A stretch of 64,000 nt of DNA from Nautilus pompilius (Eukaryota; Mollusca; Cephalopoda; Nautilida; Nautilidae). The first letter of the stretch is position 1, and each line of letters opens with the position of its first letter. Under the pieces are notes generated by a model that was not told where the DNA came from, did no database searches, and saw nothing but the letters and a program-made list of their open reading frames with translations. Below, piece after piece: positions 1 to 10,950 of this stretch. The translations under genes and the position numbers were made by a program. The stretch spans positions 1,882,158-1,946,157 of the forward strand of contig JACATO010000120.1 in assembly GCA_018389105.1 (NCBI GenBank), given 5' to 3'.

Positions 1-26
1 AGCGCAGAGAACAAACACGGCAACGA

Positions 27-64
27 AGAGAGAGAGAGAGAGAGAGGAGAGAGGGAGAGAGAGA
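27..64. repeat. GA microsatellite
   Basis: An almost pure GA run with a few GG interruptions. It is one of many purine tracts in the window and would lie in the first intron, or downstream, of the candidate exon at 394-585. Confidence 0.9.
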
Positions 65-393
65 TGCCGCAACACCACCATCTATGGTCTGCCTCAGTCA
101 TGTAAACACTACCTTCACATGTCTAAAATATTTCCCCTTGGCAAGCGTCAGGTACGAATTCTTCTCTCTCCTTCGCAGCCCTGCTTGCTAATACATACAC
201 ACAGCAAACAGGTGCCCCCCCAAAAAACACAAACAAACAACGGCAGGGGATGTGCTGCGACTCGGAGACGTGCACACAGATGTACATTTCTCCAGCCCCC
301 AGGTACCATATGTTGCCGTCCGTGTGAGAAAACACGCCTGCCTTTTAGTCCACCATCTCGTTCGAAGTACAAAGATAACGGTTTTAAACTCAC

Positions 394-585
394 CTTCTCG
401 GTCAGATCTTCGGTTTGCAGTGGAAAAGAACTGTCTTGGAGTAGTTTGGTACAAAAGTAAAAAGTATTTACAGCCTTCGAAGCAACATCCACCTCGTCTA
501 GTCGCTTTGGAAATAGCTCTGAACCGACAGCAGACAGGGCTTTATAGGCCGACTCATTAATATTCATTTGCGCAAGAATATTCAT
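394..585 (-). CDS. Probable first coding exon, unknown protein, gene continues off the left edge
   Basis: The minus strand reads 64 codons from an ATG at 585 to a strong splice donor. The exon ends ...GAGAAG at 394 and the intron begins GTGAGT at 393, leaving phase 0. An in-frame TGA lies two codons upstream of the ATG, so this ATG (or a second Met at residue 7) is the likely start. The peptide is mixed and mostly helical in appearance (residues such as ESAYKALSAVG and TKLLQDSSFP), with no repeats, no signal peptide and no membrane segment. The open frame continues past the donor but becomes Cys/Gly/Trp-rich and low quality, as expected for intron. No family is recognised. Later exons would lie below position 1. 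No clear TATA box or initiator was seen upstream. The call rests on the donor match and peptide quality only. Confidence 0.4.
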
Positions 586-2005
586 ACTTCAAATCCTTGT
601 AGCTTTTTGCCCAACGCTCTTAATAATATTTTAAAGCGCAAACTTGATTAACATGCAAACAAAAATCTAGCTAAAATTAATACTGATCGGCATCGATTTT
701 TAAATTAGTGACTCCGTCTGGCACTACATACCAGCGCGGATTGTTTTTGTTTTTTTTCGATTGCCAGGGTGAGAAGAACCAACGTCATTCATTCATAAAC
801 GCTATCAGGCCCGATGTGTATATCAGCTCGCCGCTCACCAGCTGTTCTAAACAACTATATCCTATTTTTGCCCATTCTAGCAATAACACCTTTGTCACAA
901 CCAGTCTGTTTGCCGAGGTTGCCAACAGATGTCGCTCTGTCGTCTCACCTACTCAACCAGACTGCATGACCCCTCTCTCTCTCTCTCTCTCAAAAAAATA
1001 TAAATAAATAGGTGTGCATTGAGAAATTATGTGCGAGATTTCGACTTATTGGTAAGGGAAGAGTTGGAAGGTAGGAGTCTGGCATGCAGGCTGGGGCTGG
1101 GGGATGGTGTATTAATACGGGTATTGCTCTCGTATGAGGACGGAATATACATGATACAGAAGGTCACGGGCAGATAACTTAAAATACAAAGAGAGATGGA
1201 GAGAGATGGAGAACGTTAACATATTACCAAAAACAATCAAGGATGGATTTTTACTAAATTCTCCGTCGGTATGTGAGATTCGGACACGAATAGAAACAGA
1301 TTTAAATTAATACGAGCAAAGAAAAGCAAACGCGGATTATTATTATTATTTTTTTTTAAAAGACAACAACAAACAAACAAGAACTAATTATAGCAGCACC
1401 ACATGGTGATACAGACGGTCTACCTGCGCGGTATTGACTGGCTGCCGTGTGTATACGCAATTGAGGAGACTCGCGATAGAGAGACAAATTTAGGAAAGAT
1501 AAACAAAACCGGGTGAGAAAACAATGTAGGAGAAGATAAAAATACTCTCCTACCCAGCCCACGACCGTTAATCAGAGAGGTACACGTTCTTGCGCTCGAC
1601 AATCTGCTCTCTCTCTCTCTCTCGCATCCGCATATTTCTTGATAAATTGACTGCCACAGAAATACCATATGAAAGGAAGGCAGTAACAGCATGAAGTGTA
1701 TGAGAGACCATCATTCAGAATCTAGCATATTGATTATACACTTTAAAAATCTTTATCTGTGCTTGAAAACAAACCACCACAACAACACAATAAATACTTG
1801 AAAAGGGCAGCTTCCTATGTTCGTATGTGCAGACTCTTACAGATAAAAATCAAATACAAACAATATTAATTTTATATTTCGAAAGATGAAATTTTTACTC
1901 GGTTGAGTGTTGCATCTGTTTGAGAAATAAATATGGAAAATATAATTTATTGAAAAAATGAATGTTAAATTGAGGAGAAATAATGGAAATTAAGAATTAG
2001 AAACA

Positions 2006-2006
<1 letters not shown>
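586..2006. other. Gene-poor stretch
   Basis: AT-rich DNA with short CT runs near 973-990 and 1605-1623 and two GAGAGATGG repeats near 1191-1210. The first 150 bases would be the 5-prime flank of the minus-strand exon at 394-585. Only short chance frames are seen. Confidence 0.6.
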
Positions 2007-2052
<46 letters not shown>

Positions 2053-2152
2053 GGAGGGAGAGGAAGAGGGAAGAGCGAGATGGGACGGAGGAAGAGGGGA
2101 GAGCGAGAGAGAGAGAGCGAGCGAGCGAGAGAGAGAGAGAGAGAGAGAGAGA
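2007..2152. repeat. GA microsatellite block, compound
   Basis: Long GA run interrupted by GGGAGGGAGAGG and GAGCGAGCGAGC variants. The Ser/Leu-rich frames on the minus strand are translations of this repeat and are not genes. Confidence 0.95.
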
Positions 2153-3438
2153 TAGCATAGCCGCCCCATAGCGACGAGTAAATCCCCGAGGGAACAGTTT
2201 TTTAAACTCTCTATTACCCAATAATGGGGGTCAATCAAATATCCTTCAAGTTAGGTTCTGACATCCTCATTCATCCTGTGTTCTCCGTCGCTGAAGCTTC
2301 TCGCTTTGGTATAAATGAACTGACTACAGGGCAAAACAACAGCAGCACACATCGATCTGGTTCGGATCGCGTTGGGTTACAGATTCGATTTATTACGCAG
2401 CTTGTAGCTGCTGCAGATATTTGTTGCTAGAATTGTTTTCCTGTTTTCCTCTCGGCTGGGGAAACCTCGCCCTGGTGAGTGAGTTCCGCGAGAGAGAGAG
2501 AGAGACAGTGCGCCGAGCGAGCGAGTGACGTAGGCGGTGCGTCAGAAGATAATCCCTGACGGAAGATTCCTCAGCCGGTCTTCTGTTTTCGGTAAACAAC
2601 CGAGAACTATTTATGCCCAAAGTGACTAGCTGAAGAAAAACTCCTTTTTGTTTTTGCTGTTTATTTGTGTGAAAGGGGTCAAAACGTAAACAGAAAAAAG
2701 AAAAAAAAGTCTTCGTTGCTTAGCAACAACATCGGTATGACAGCATAACCATGGCGATTTTGATAGCGTTGCAAGCATATAAATATGCAAATACAAGGTA
2801 TACCTGCGCATAAAATCGCCGGTAAGAGTTTAATTAATTATTATTTAAGATATAAATTTAAAGATTAGTAGTGTTGTGAAGGAGCTGCTGATTTGCTTTT
2901 AATTAATGTGTTTTTTTCTGTCTGTGGTTTGTTTTTAGCTCCGAATTCTACACACTGAGGTATGGAACTTCTCCGATATTTGTTTTAAAATGATGCAGTT
3001 GAATATAACCGAAGACATTCGCTGCCTCACACGTGAAAAAGAAGTAAAACTAAAGTGAAGCATCTCGGACACGGAACAAACCAATTTATAATAAGACAAT
3101 GGACGCAGAACCGAAGATACACGAAAACCAGTGATGATTCTGTACAGGGGGCAAGATTTCCCAGATCTATTGGCCATTAATTAACTTGTGAATCACTAAA
3201 AAACGTGATTTGTTGCGGCCTATGGATACTTCGAAGCAGAATAGCTCTCCCCTCCCAAAACATGCGATCTTTTAGAAGTTTCCATTGAATGTATTTTGAT
3301 TTTACACCACGCAGGATGATATATTCTGTTGATGCTACTGACACCAAGTGCATTGCCGTCTCTGGTTCCTTACTACAGTCAGCAGGAATCATCTATCTCG
3401 TTTCAGGAATGACTTCTTATATTTACCTGTCCGTACCA
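2153..3438. other. Gene-poor stretch
   Basis: No gene supported. A pyrimidine-rich acceptor-like tract ends at AG near 2938 and is followed 21 bases later by GTATGG. This could in principle be a microexon but is too short to trust. A short GA run lies near 2491-2506. Confidence 0.5.

Positions 3439-3512
<74 letters not shown>
3439..3512. repeat. TTA trinucleotide microsatellite
   Basis: About 24 perfect copies of the ATT/TTA unit. It produces a spurious poly-Tyr frame. Confidence 0.97.
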
Positions 3513-3513
<1 letters not shown>

Positions 3514-3872
3514 ACTAACTGCCTGCGTCTTTCTCAAGTATTCTATCGACGGGTGAGAAGTATTCGAGTTTCACGAAGAAGTCAGCGCCACGTGATAACA
3601 CAGGGCGCTCTTTCAAATGTTGTGATGACTCAGATGTAAGCAGGAATTATTTGCTAGCCCATGAAAAGATTTACTACGACCAATAAATGGCCAGCCGACC
3701 CTTTATATATAATTAAGTAGTTACGCATTAAAAAAACCATTCGAGTACATTTTTAAATCAGTTGGAGTGGGTGAATCGAGCAGTAAGGGCGAGAGAACCG
3801 AATTCCTGACCAATTACATTTAAAACTTCACTATATACTGAGAGCGCGACGTCTCTCCCATTAGTCCGCACG

Positions 3873-3873
<1 letters not shown>

Positions 3874-3910
<37 letters not shown>

Positions 3911-3922
3911 TCTCTCTTTCTC

Positions 3923-3967
<45 letters not shown>
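3874..3967. repeat. CT microsatellite
   Basis: Perfect CT runs separated by CCAT and TTTCTCC interruptions. The Arg/Glu-rich frame on the minus strand is an artefact of it. Confidence 0.95.
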
Positions 3968-3972
<5 letters not shown>

Positions 3973-5340
3973 TCCGCACGGTTTTATTCGATCCGTGTAG
4001 GATGCTAATGGGAATTCGGTAAAAGATAAAATTGCATTTTCACTTCACCTCAAAAAAGGAACGATATTCAAAATAAAACAAATAGCGATGTTTTATTTAT
4101 ACAAATAGTTTGTTTTATAAGACAAAAGAAATTATATCCATATTAATGCAATCTTACAATTAGGAAAAAAACTGCTAATATAACCGGCCGATTTGAGCCG
4201 CGCTGCCATCTCATCTATTTTACCTTAAGAAGTGAAGTCTTGTTCACGTTTTTAACGGCTCTGTTTTTTCGTTACTAGGACATTTTCCAAATTAAAATCG
4301 TCTGCTATCCAAACATAACGTACACACAGGGGGAACCTGCCCACCGATTGAGTATTTCACAGTTACATGCATTTTAATTTGCTCTCCTCCGGTATTTTTT
4401 CTGGCCTCAACGATGATAACCCGCAATGAATTTAGTTGTAAATTTTTACATACACTGGCAGCCACAAGTACGGACTGGTCAACAAAACCATTCAACAAGC
4501 ATAAAGATAATATTTGGATAAGCCGTGTGTTGTGTGATGAAAATTCGAAAATAGACTTTCTTTTTTTACATATGGATTTATTAACAATCACGTGCTTCTA
4601 AAATATATGCACTAATTAATCACGTGTCTCCATCGAGGTATCCCTCTTAATGGTATCTGAGTTATTTTATTGATACTCAGCCGCTACTGCATTGGGGAGG
4701 CAAAGGCTAAATTGTTAATGTCAAACGACTTACGCCTATAAGAACTAGCACCGGCCTCTCCTATATCTATGTTTGGAGAGTACTGTTCAAAAGGAAAACA
4801 GAAATGAAGTAAGGCACAACATTAAGCCTTTGAAAGTTTCACTAGTTGTGCCTGAAGCAGCTACACGACCCAAGGAAAAGACATTGTTACCTCATCTTTA
4901 ATAACCGGAACAAAGAATCAAAAGCCCATCTTGACGTGGGATTTTCACAACGTTTACTATCCTTCCAATTCATTGTCAAGTAAGAAAGTTGGTTTTCAGA
5001 TCCCTTATGTCGGTAAAGATGGTTGACATTGCGAAACAATAGGGAACATAACCGAATGGAGTCTCTCGGCGCGACAGTAAAGGAACGATTGCTCTAGCTC
5101 TTCAGTTTTTCCCTGGCACCTTAATACTAACTTTTACAGAGAAAGTTTTCTGTTTGGTCTGGACTTTGACCTGTTTTCTCCCAAAGTTTCAACTGTGTTA
5201 GGCTTTCGCCGCTGCTGTATGTCCGACTGGTGAGCTTCGAGAAAAATTAAAATTCATTATATTTAGCGGAATTAATCGTGATCATTTGCACAATCTCCAA
5301 CTTTCCAGCAGGTTCTGCATGAGGCTAGAAAAAAGCCACA
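3968..5340. other. Gene-poor stretch
   Basis: Unremarkable, moderately AT-rich DNA. The longest frames are under 100 codons, occur on both strands at once and have no splice context. Nothing recognised. Confidence 0.5.
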
Positions 5341-5778
5341 GAGGGAGAGAGAGAGAGAGAGAGATGACGTCAGTACAGATAGATATGACGTCAGTACAGA
5401 GAGATATGACGTCAATACAGAGAGATATTACGTCAGTACAGATAGAGAGAGAAATGACGTCACTACAGAGAGATATTACGTCAGTACAGATAGAGAGAGA
5501 AATGACGTCAGTACAGATAGATATGGCGTCAATACAGAGAGAGATATTACGTCAGTACAGATAGAGAGAGAGAAATGACGTCAGTACAGATAGATATGAC
5601 GTCACTACAGAGAGATATTACGTCAGTACAGATAGAGAGAGAAATGACGTCAGTACAGAGAGAGATATTACGTCAGTACAGAGAGATATTACGTCAGTAC
5701 AGATAGAGAGAGAAATGACGTCAGTACAGAGAGAGATATTACGTCAGTACAGATAGAGAGATAGAGAGAAAGAGAGAA
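5341..5778 (+). repeat. CRE-palindrome satellite, main array (17 units)
   Basis: Tandem, slightly irregular array in which ACGTCA(G/A/C)TACAGA alternates with GA-rich spacers. By eye there are 17 units between 5365 and 5746. Nine carry the full palindrome TGACGTCA, seven carry TTACGTCA and one TGGCGTCA. TGACGTCA is the consensus cAMP-response element bound by CREB/ATF bZIP proteins. Spacing between cores is about 20 to 30 bases. Related copies lie near 12.17-12.31, 20.09-20.21, 28.42-28.47 and 30.03-30.08 kb. The open frame here is a by-product of the repeat. Confidence 0.9.
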
Positions 5779-6253
5779 TCAACAAGAATGGGAAAACGCA
5801 CCTGTTATCTTTTCCAGGTAAAATTCCAGCAGGGGGAGGGGTCACAAGTTCCATAAAAGATTTATTCTTCCAAAAAGATCGATCTGAACCTGTTCACCAT
5901 CTTTGGTTCAGGATGGAGGGATTAGTGTTGACCAGAACCGTTGATAGTGTTGCGATGTAACAGCGATCACACAGCAAAACACTTGGTGTTCAGTTCGCGC
6001 GAGAACATGGGAAATTGACAGCCGTTTGTTAATTATGTGCGGTATCAAGAAAGCGCCCTCTTTTATCTACTGGAGATAACTTTTAACGGCGAGGCGGATT
6101 TCTTAGCACTTGCTCAGTGTACGCCGAGCTGCGTGTGGGTTAGCTAAAGAGTTACTTCCCTTCTAATCGGCGCTGTTTTCAGAAAGAAAACGTCGACTGC
6201 GAAAGTTTTATTCTTATCTCTGGGGAAAAAAAAAAAAAACCGAAGGAAGTGGT
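5779..6253. other. Stretch between two arrays, nothing recognised
   Basis: Single-copy-looking DNA with a poly-A run near 6227-6239. It contains GAGTTACTTCCC near 6149, similar to the dispersed GAGTTATCTCCC motif. No gene supported. Confidence 0.4.
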
Positions 6254-6768
6254 CGACGGGGTTAAGGGAAATAGGGCCACGAACAGTGGACGAGGTTAAG
6301 GGAAATAGGGCCACGAACAGTGGACGAGGTTAAGGGAAATAGGGCCACGAACAGTGGACGAGGTTAAGGGAAATAGGGCCACGAACAGTGGACGAGGTTA
6401 AGGGAAATAGGGCCACGAACAGTGGACGAGGTTAAGGGAAATAGGGCCACGAACAGTGGACGAGGTTAAGGGAAATAGGGCCACGAACAGTGGACGAGTT
6501 AAGGGAAATAGGGCCACGAACAGTCGACGAGGTTAAGGGAAATAGGGCCACGAACAGTGGACGAGGTTAAGGGAAATAGGGCCACGAACAGTGGACGAGG
6601 TTAAGGGAAATAGGGCCACGAACAGTGGACGAGGTTAAGGGAAATAGGGCCACGAACAGTCGACGAGGTTAAGGGAAATAGGGCCACGAACAGTCGACGA
6701 GGTTAAGGGAAATAGGGCCACGAACAGTCGACGAGGTTAAGGGAAATAGGGCCACGAACAGTCGATGG
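6254..6768 (+). repeat. 34-bp minisatellite, 15 copies
   Basis: Fifteen head-to-tail copies of a 34-base unit containing GGTTAAGGGAAATAGGG and CCACGAACAGT. Copies are nearly identical and one lacks a single G (near 6498). The main difference is one base, giving GTGGAC or the SalI site GTCGAC. By eye, copies 8 and 12-15 carry the GTCGA form and the rest GTGGAC. Each unit contains telomere-like TTAAGGG and ATAGGG, but it is not a telomere array. There are no unique spacers, so it is not a CRISPR. Confidence 0.97.
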
Positions 6769-8369
6769 AACCAGGGGCGCAAAGTTTAACGAAAAGGAAA
6801 GTAAAGACAACTTTTCGTACAATTTCTGTATTTATACATAGTCACAAAGTGGACTTAGGGAACTGAACGAAACAGGTAGTGCAGGGGGAGGGTTAATCCG
6901 GATATGAATGCCGTCTATGAAATCCATTGGTTTGCAAGCCACAATGCTTCCGTTTCAGCCCGTAAGAATCACGGTTACTGTAACGTCTCCCTGAACTACG
7001 GTATCGTATACTGTGAGTCCAGCGAGTGAGTTGAGCCGGACCCCGGTACAAGCTATCCAATCAGCGACCACCAGAACAGCTATGTAAACATTGCCGAATG
7101 GTTTGTATCCATGGCAATTTTTACTAAGCTCTAGATCTTACAACACATTTTCAAAAATGTAAACGTTTTTCTAGTGGCAACACAACGGGAATGATACGTA
7201 TATGCGCAGCGGTTTTCACTTAATTGCATAGGCCGTTTTGTAGTAGAATGACAATATTCCGTCACATCGAATAAATCTCAAAATCTGCTAAGAATTATTA
7301 TTACGACAAACATTCATTTAATATTTACGGTTAGTACTTTTAAGAAAAAATATGATAAATTCATTTGAAGATAATAAATGGTTGCAGAACTGTCGGTGAT
7401 TTTTGGACAGCGTTAGACGGTGTCCTCGGTTGTTTGGGATGCTAAGAGGCTGGGCAACATCCATCAAGAGGAAGGTTGATAAGCAGAATACTGAGGGTTT
7501 GAAACCAGCTCGAGACGACCAAAAAAAACCGTGTTTTCCATCATTCAAGACCTTCGCAAATAAATAGCAGTAATGTTTTCTTCTCAAAAGTCACTGAAAA
7601 AGCTAAGAACCTTACTGCAAAAGATAAAACACAGTCCTTGCTAATTATGATGACGACGACGTCAGTAGGTAGCGATTACCGAAACGTGATTTTAATTATC
7701 CGATGGTGAAAGGAATCACAGACAAATCTCTTAGTTTCTACATCTGTTTACGCTACGATTTTCTTGGTCGGCAGAAAGTGAATTAAAAAAAAAAAACTTA
7801 TAAGTATTTTTTGTCTTTTCTTTGCTTGAAATTAACCGTATCTTTGTTCCAGGTGCTGACTTCCACCTTTCAGAAAGTTCAGTCGCAACTCACGAAAAAC
7901 CAGCTGCAGACTGTAACTCCATAGGTATAAAAGGTTATGATTTACTCGCTACGGTTCTTGGACGTCTCGTCCTCCCTATAGAGAAGTCCGTTGTCGCTGT
8001 AAGTTATGGCGTAAACATTTATAAACATTTCCCGTGAGTGAGACACGTGTGTAAGCACTTCCGGTCATAACGCGGCCGACAGAAATGGATTTTACTATAG
8101 TTTAGGTGTAACCTGACGGCAACAGGTCAGTGCTTACGACACCTCGCGGTGAAAACGAATACAAAGGGAAATAACCGCTTAGTCGTCAGTTCTACAAGCC
8201 ACCGCATGTGATTTCAGCTTTATCCACAATATTCCGTCGTCTAATGTAACCAGCTCTGATGGCAATAATAAATGACATATTTTCTTTTCATGAAATTTTG
8301 TTTTTAGATATCATTTTCATCTGCCAAACAAAGTAATGGCAGTAATAAAAAATACGGTTCATTAACGCA
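6769..8369. other. Gene-poor stretch before the mariner element
   Basis: No recognisable gene apart from the weak exon candidate at 7853-7924. Poly-A near 7788-7797. A GACGACGACGTCAGTAGG sequence near 7654 resembles the CRE-satellite core but stands alone. Confidence 0.4.
7853..7924 (+). CDS. Weak exon candidate
   Basis: A good acceptor (pyrimidine-rich tract ending TTTGTTCCAG at 7852) and a donor (GTATAA at 7925) bracket 72 bases. Two frames are usable. Frame 1 gives a 23-residue Gln/Thr-rich helical-looking peptide ending at a TAG at the donor. The frame offset by two gives a peptide with SESSVATHEKP. No family recognised. Short bracketed pieces like this arise by chance. Confidence 0.15.
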   Translation: MLTSTFQKVQSQLTKNQLQTVTP

Positions 8370-9677
8370 TACGAAGTCTGTCGAAAAAGTATCCGACTTT
8401 TTTTTTTTTTTTTTCCCGTGGGAAGTAATGGCGTTAGGGAGGCAAAAGTGTGCATAGTGATGCGCATGCGTGGTTTTTGGCGGCATTGCTGGATGCGTCA
8501 GTCGCTGTCGGGGCAGCCAGTGTGAGGTGCTGTACTACTTGTCGCATTTTCATTTCACCTGTGATGACGGAATGTGTGGAGCAACGATCTTGCATCAAGT
8601 TTTGCCAAAAGCTTGGGGATACCCAAGCGGAAACAATTTGCAAAATTCAATAGGCTTTTGGTGACAATGCAATGGGTGTTACCCAAATTAAAGAATGGTA
8701 TAACAGGTTCAAAGATGGCTGCACATCGGTGGAGAGTGACCAGTGTTCTGGGAGCCGTCAATAAGCCACAATGCAGCTGTTATCGAGAAAGTGCGGATCT
8801 TGATAATGGAGGATCGTCATTTGACGGTGCGGGAAATTGGTGATGAGGTTGGGATCAGTAAAGATTCTGCACATGCAATTTTAAAGGAGGATTTTGGCTT
8901 GCGCAGAGTGGCAGCGGAATTTGTGCCCAAGCTGCTTTCTCAGGAACAACAACTTTGTCTTGAGGTTGTGCAGGACCTGCTGGATACTGCCAACAGGAAT
9001 CCTGTGTTCCAGAATGCTGTGATAACTAGAGATGAGACGTGAGTGTACGGGTACGACCCGGAAACCAAAGCTCAGTCATCACAGTGGAAGCACCCAACGT
9101 CGCCAAGGCCCAAAAAAGTACGTCAGGTTCGGAGCAAAATCAAGGTGATGCTGACTGTTTTCTTCAACTACCGAGGCGTTGTGCATCACGAATAGGCACC
9201 AGAAGGACAAACAGTTACAAAGGAGTATTATTGGGAAGTCCTCCGACAGCAGTTCAGCGCAAGAGACCGGATCTGTGGGTCACGCAAAACTGGCAGCTGC
9301 ATCATGACAACACACCGGCTCATTCGTCGCAGCTGATCCAAGGTTTCTTGGCAAAGAAAGGCATTTCGCTCATTCGCCAGGCTCTCTACTCTCCATACAT
9401 GGCTCCTTCTGACTTCTGGTTGTTCCCAAAAATGAAGATGCCACTGAAAGGCTCCCGCTTTGAGAGCCGAGAGGACATCATGCCGAATGCGACGGCGGAG
9501 CTGAGAGCCATTCCGGAAGAAGCATTCCAGATGTTCTTCGAACAGTGGAAGGATCACTGGGCTAAGTGTGTGGAGGCACAAGGGACCTACTTCGAAGGGG
9601 ATTAGCAATTGAACCCAACCAAGTACGTAATTTTTTTCCCCAGCCTAAGGTCGGATACCTTTTCGACAGACCTCGTA
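8370..9677 (+). mobile_element. mariner-family DNA transposon, full length but inactive
   Basis: Element of about 1.3 kb bounded by 26-bp terminal inverted repeats at 8372-8397 and 9650-9675 that differ at two positions and share CTGTCGAAAA and GTATCCGAC. A TA dinucleotide flanks each end (8370-8371 and 9676-9677), the target duplication expected for Tc1/mariner insertion. The left repeat runs straight into a poly-T run. Between them lies a decayed mariner transposase. The inverted repeats are still nearly matched although the gene is dead, so the insertion is moderately old or was mobilised in trans. The length is typical of the family. Confidence 0.95.
8558..9605 (+). pseudogene. mariner transposase pseudogene (DD34D)
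   Basis: Cut-and-paste transposase of the mariner family, spread over more than one frame. The N-terminal helix-turn-helix region begins near 8558 (VEQRSCIKFCQKLG). A TAG at 8651 interrupts it, and the same frame continues through IKEWYNRFKDG. A frameshift near 8745-8790 leads to IGDEVGISKDSAHAILKED. At 9041 a TGA replaces the Trp codon usual after DET in this family. Another TAG follows near 9193 and a further frameshift near 9240-9300. The C-terminal part is open to the stop at 9605. Catalytic acids are visible: Asp in TRDET, Asp in HHDNTPAH and Asp in APSDFW. The last two are separated by 34 residues, the mariner DD34D signature. It ends with YFEGD, common for the family. At least three stops and two shifts exclude activity. 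Confidence 0.95.
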
Positions 9678-10820
9678 TACGAAAGTACAGTATGAGCTAA
9701 CATTTATTCAAATTATTAGTAAGAAGCTATGGCGGATGAATACGACATCACCTTTCGGAATAAACAAAACTGAAATTTATAGCTGTTTGGTCTATAACTA
9801 TGCAGAATCGCTGGTGATAACAATGAAGTGTTGATGACAGCAAATAATAGTTTTTTATATGGTGTAAATCTTAATTTCGAACGCTAGTGTGTATGTAATT
9901 TATCTTGGAAAGATGCCAGTGCATGTGACATTTTTAATGAATCTCGGATAAAATGCAAAATCAAAACAAAATTTTGATGAATCACACAATATCTGTATTT
10001 ACTTTATTTATATGTATCAACTGATGATGATGACAGGGTAAATTTCATGATGCCCGCCTTAGAATTTATAATTTTCACCGGTCAAATTTTGGGGTGACAT
10101 TTTTTTAAGGAAACAAAAAAAAAAAGGTGGGACTACCTTAGAGTAACTCAGGTTAATATGGGGTCTAAGTTTGCTTCTTCCCGAGAGTTGGCAGGACTTT
10201 TAATCTTTTCAAATCGCCTGGGGAGTGAGCCAGCGATCGTCGTGTTTCCTAGGGACAGTACCAGCTCGGGCTCTCGCACAAAGTCTCTCGTCTGCGGTGT
10301 TTACGCGTGGCTACACAGTCTCTACAGTCCGTTGCTTCGTTTCACCTAAACTGGAAATGTATTTGGTCGCCTCCTACCGACGTCAGGGGGGGCTGCCAGA
10401 CGGCGAGCGGGCCCCGAACACCTACGAGTAAGACCGAGCTCTCCATTCTTTTCCCTACCCCCCCCGCTATCGATTTCCGAAGAAAAGGAAATATTTTGAA
10501 TGGAGAGATTACCTACGCAAATATCTCGATACACTGCCGTGAGATGCACTGGAGTTCTTTTTCTAATGTACGACTGGCGGAAATGCTCGGTCACGTGCTT
10601 GTGTTTTCCGCAAATCTCCGATTTTAGCGGAGTTGTAGCCCCTTCCGCCCACGCGCTAACCTCTCCCCCCCCCACCATCGCCACCTGGGAGCCAAAAATA
10701 ACGATAAGACAGCAACCTCGGGTTAAGCAGGCTTTGATCAGCGCAGGAAAACGTTGAGATTTCCAGTTAACTTTTATTATGCTATATTTTTTTATAACCC
10801 CGCAGTGAGAACATCAACAA
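9678..10820. other. Gene-poor stretch
   Basis: No gene recognised. Contains several poly-A, poly-C and poly-T runs (near 10120, 10460 and 10665). Overlapping frames at 10158-10757 on both strands lack splice context and family resemblance. Confidence 0.5.
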
Positions 10821-10821
10821 C

Positions 10822-10950
10822 AGCCGTGGTAGCGGGTTAGCTCCGTAAGGGGACTGTACCGGGTTCGATCCCAGGCTGGGGTCGGAGGAGAGTTGTCGCT
10901 GATGATCGCCATAGCGTGAAACAGCTGTGCGGCGTCTCCTTGGTGCCCGA
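10822..10950 (+). repeat. tRNA-like SINE fragment
   Basis: Contains GTAGCGGGTTAGCTCCG, resembling a tRNA D-arm or polymerase III box A. About 30 bases later comes CGGGTTCGATCCCAGG, a close match to box B. A T-arm pairs in four of five positions but no acceptor stem forms, so it is not a functional tRNA. The following region, GC-rich with CCCGGG and GGGCCC runs, may be the SINE body. No target duplication was identified. Confidence 0.4.

Noticed and set aside
2939-2959. 21-base microexon
   Set aside because: Acceptor and donor are present but the piece is too short to distinguish from chance.
6254-6768. CRISPR-like regular array
   Set aside because: Units are head-to-tail with no unique spacers, and the host is an animal.
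9228-9608. 126-codon minus-strand frame
   Set aside because: Antisense shadow of the mariner transposase.
10822-10895. Functional tRNA gene
   Set aside because: Box A and B are present but no acceptor stem forms; SINE-like only.
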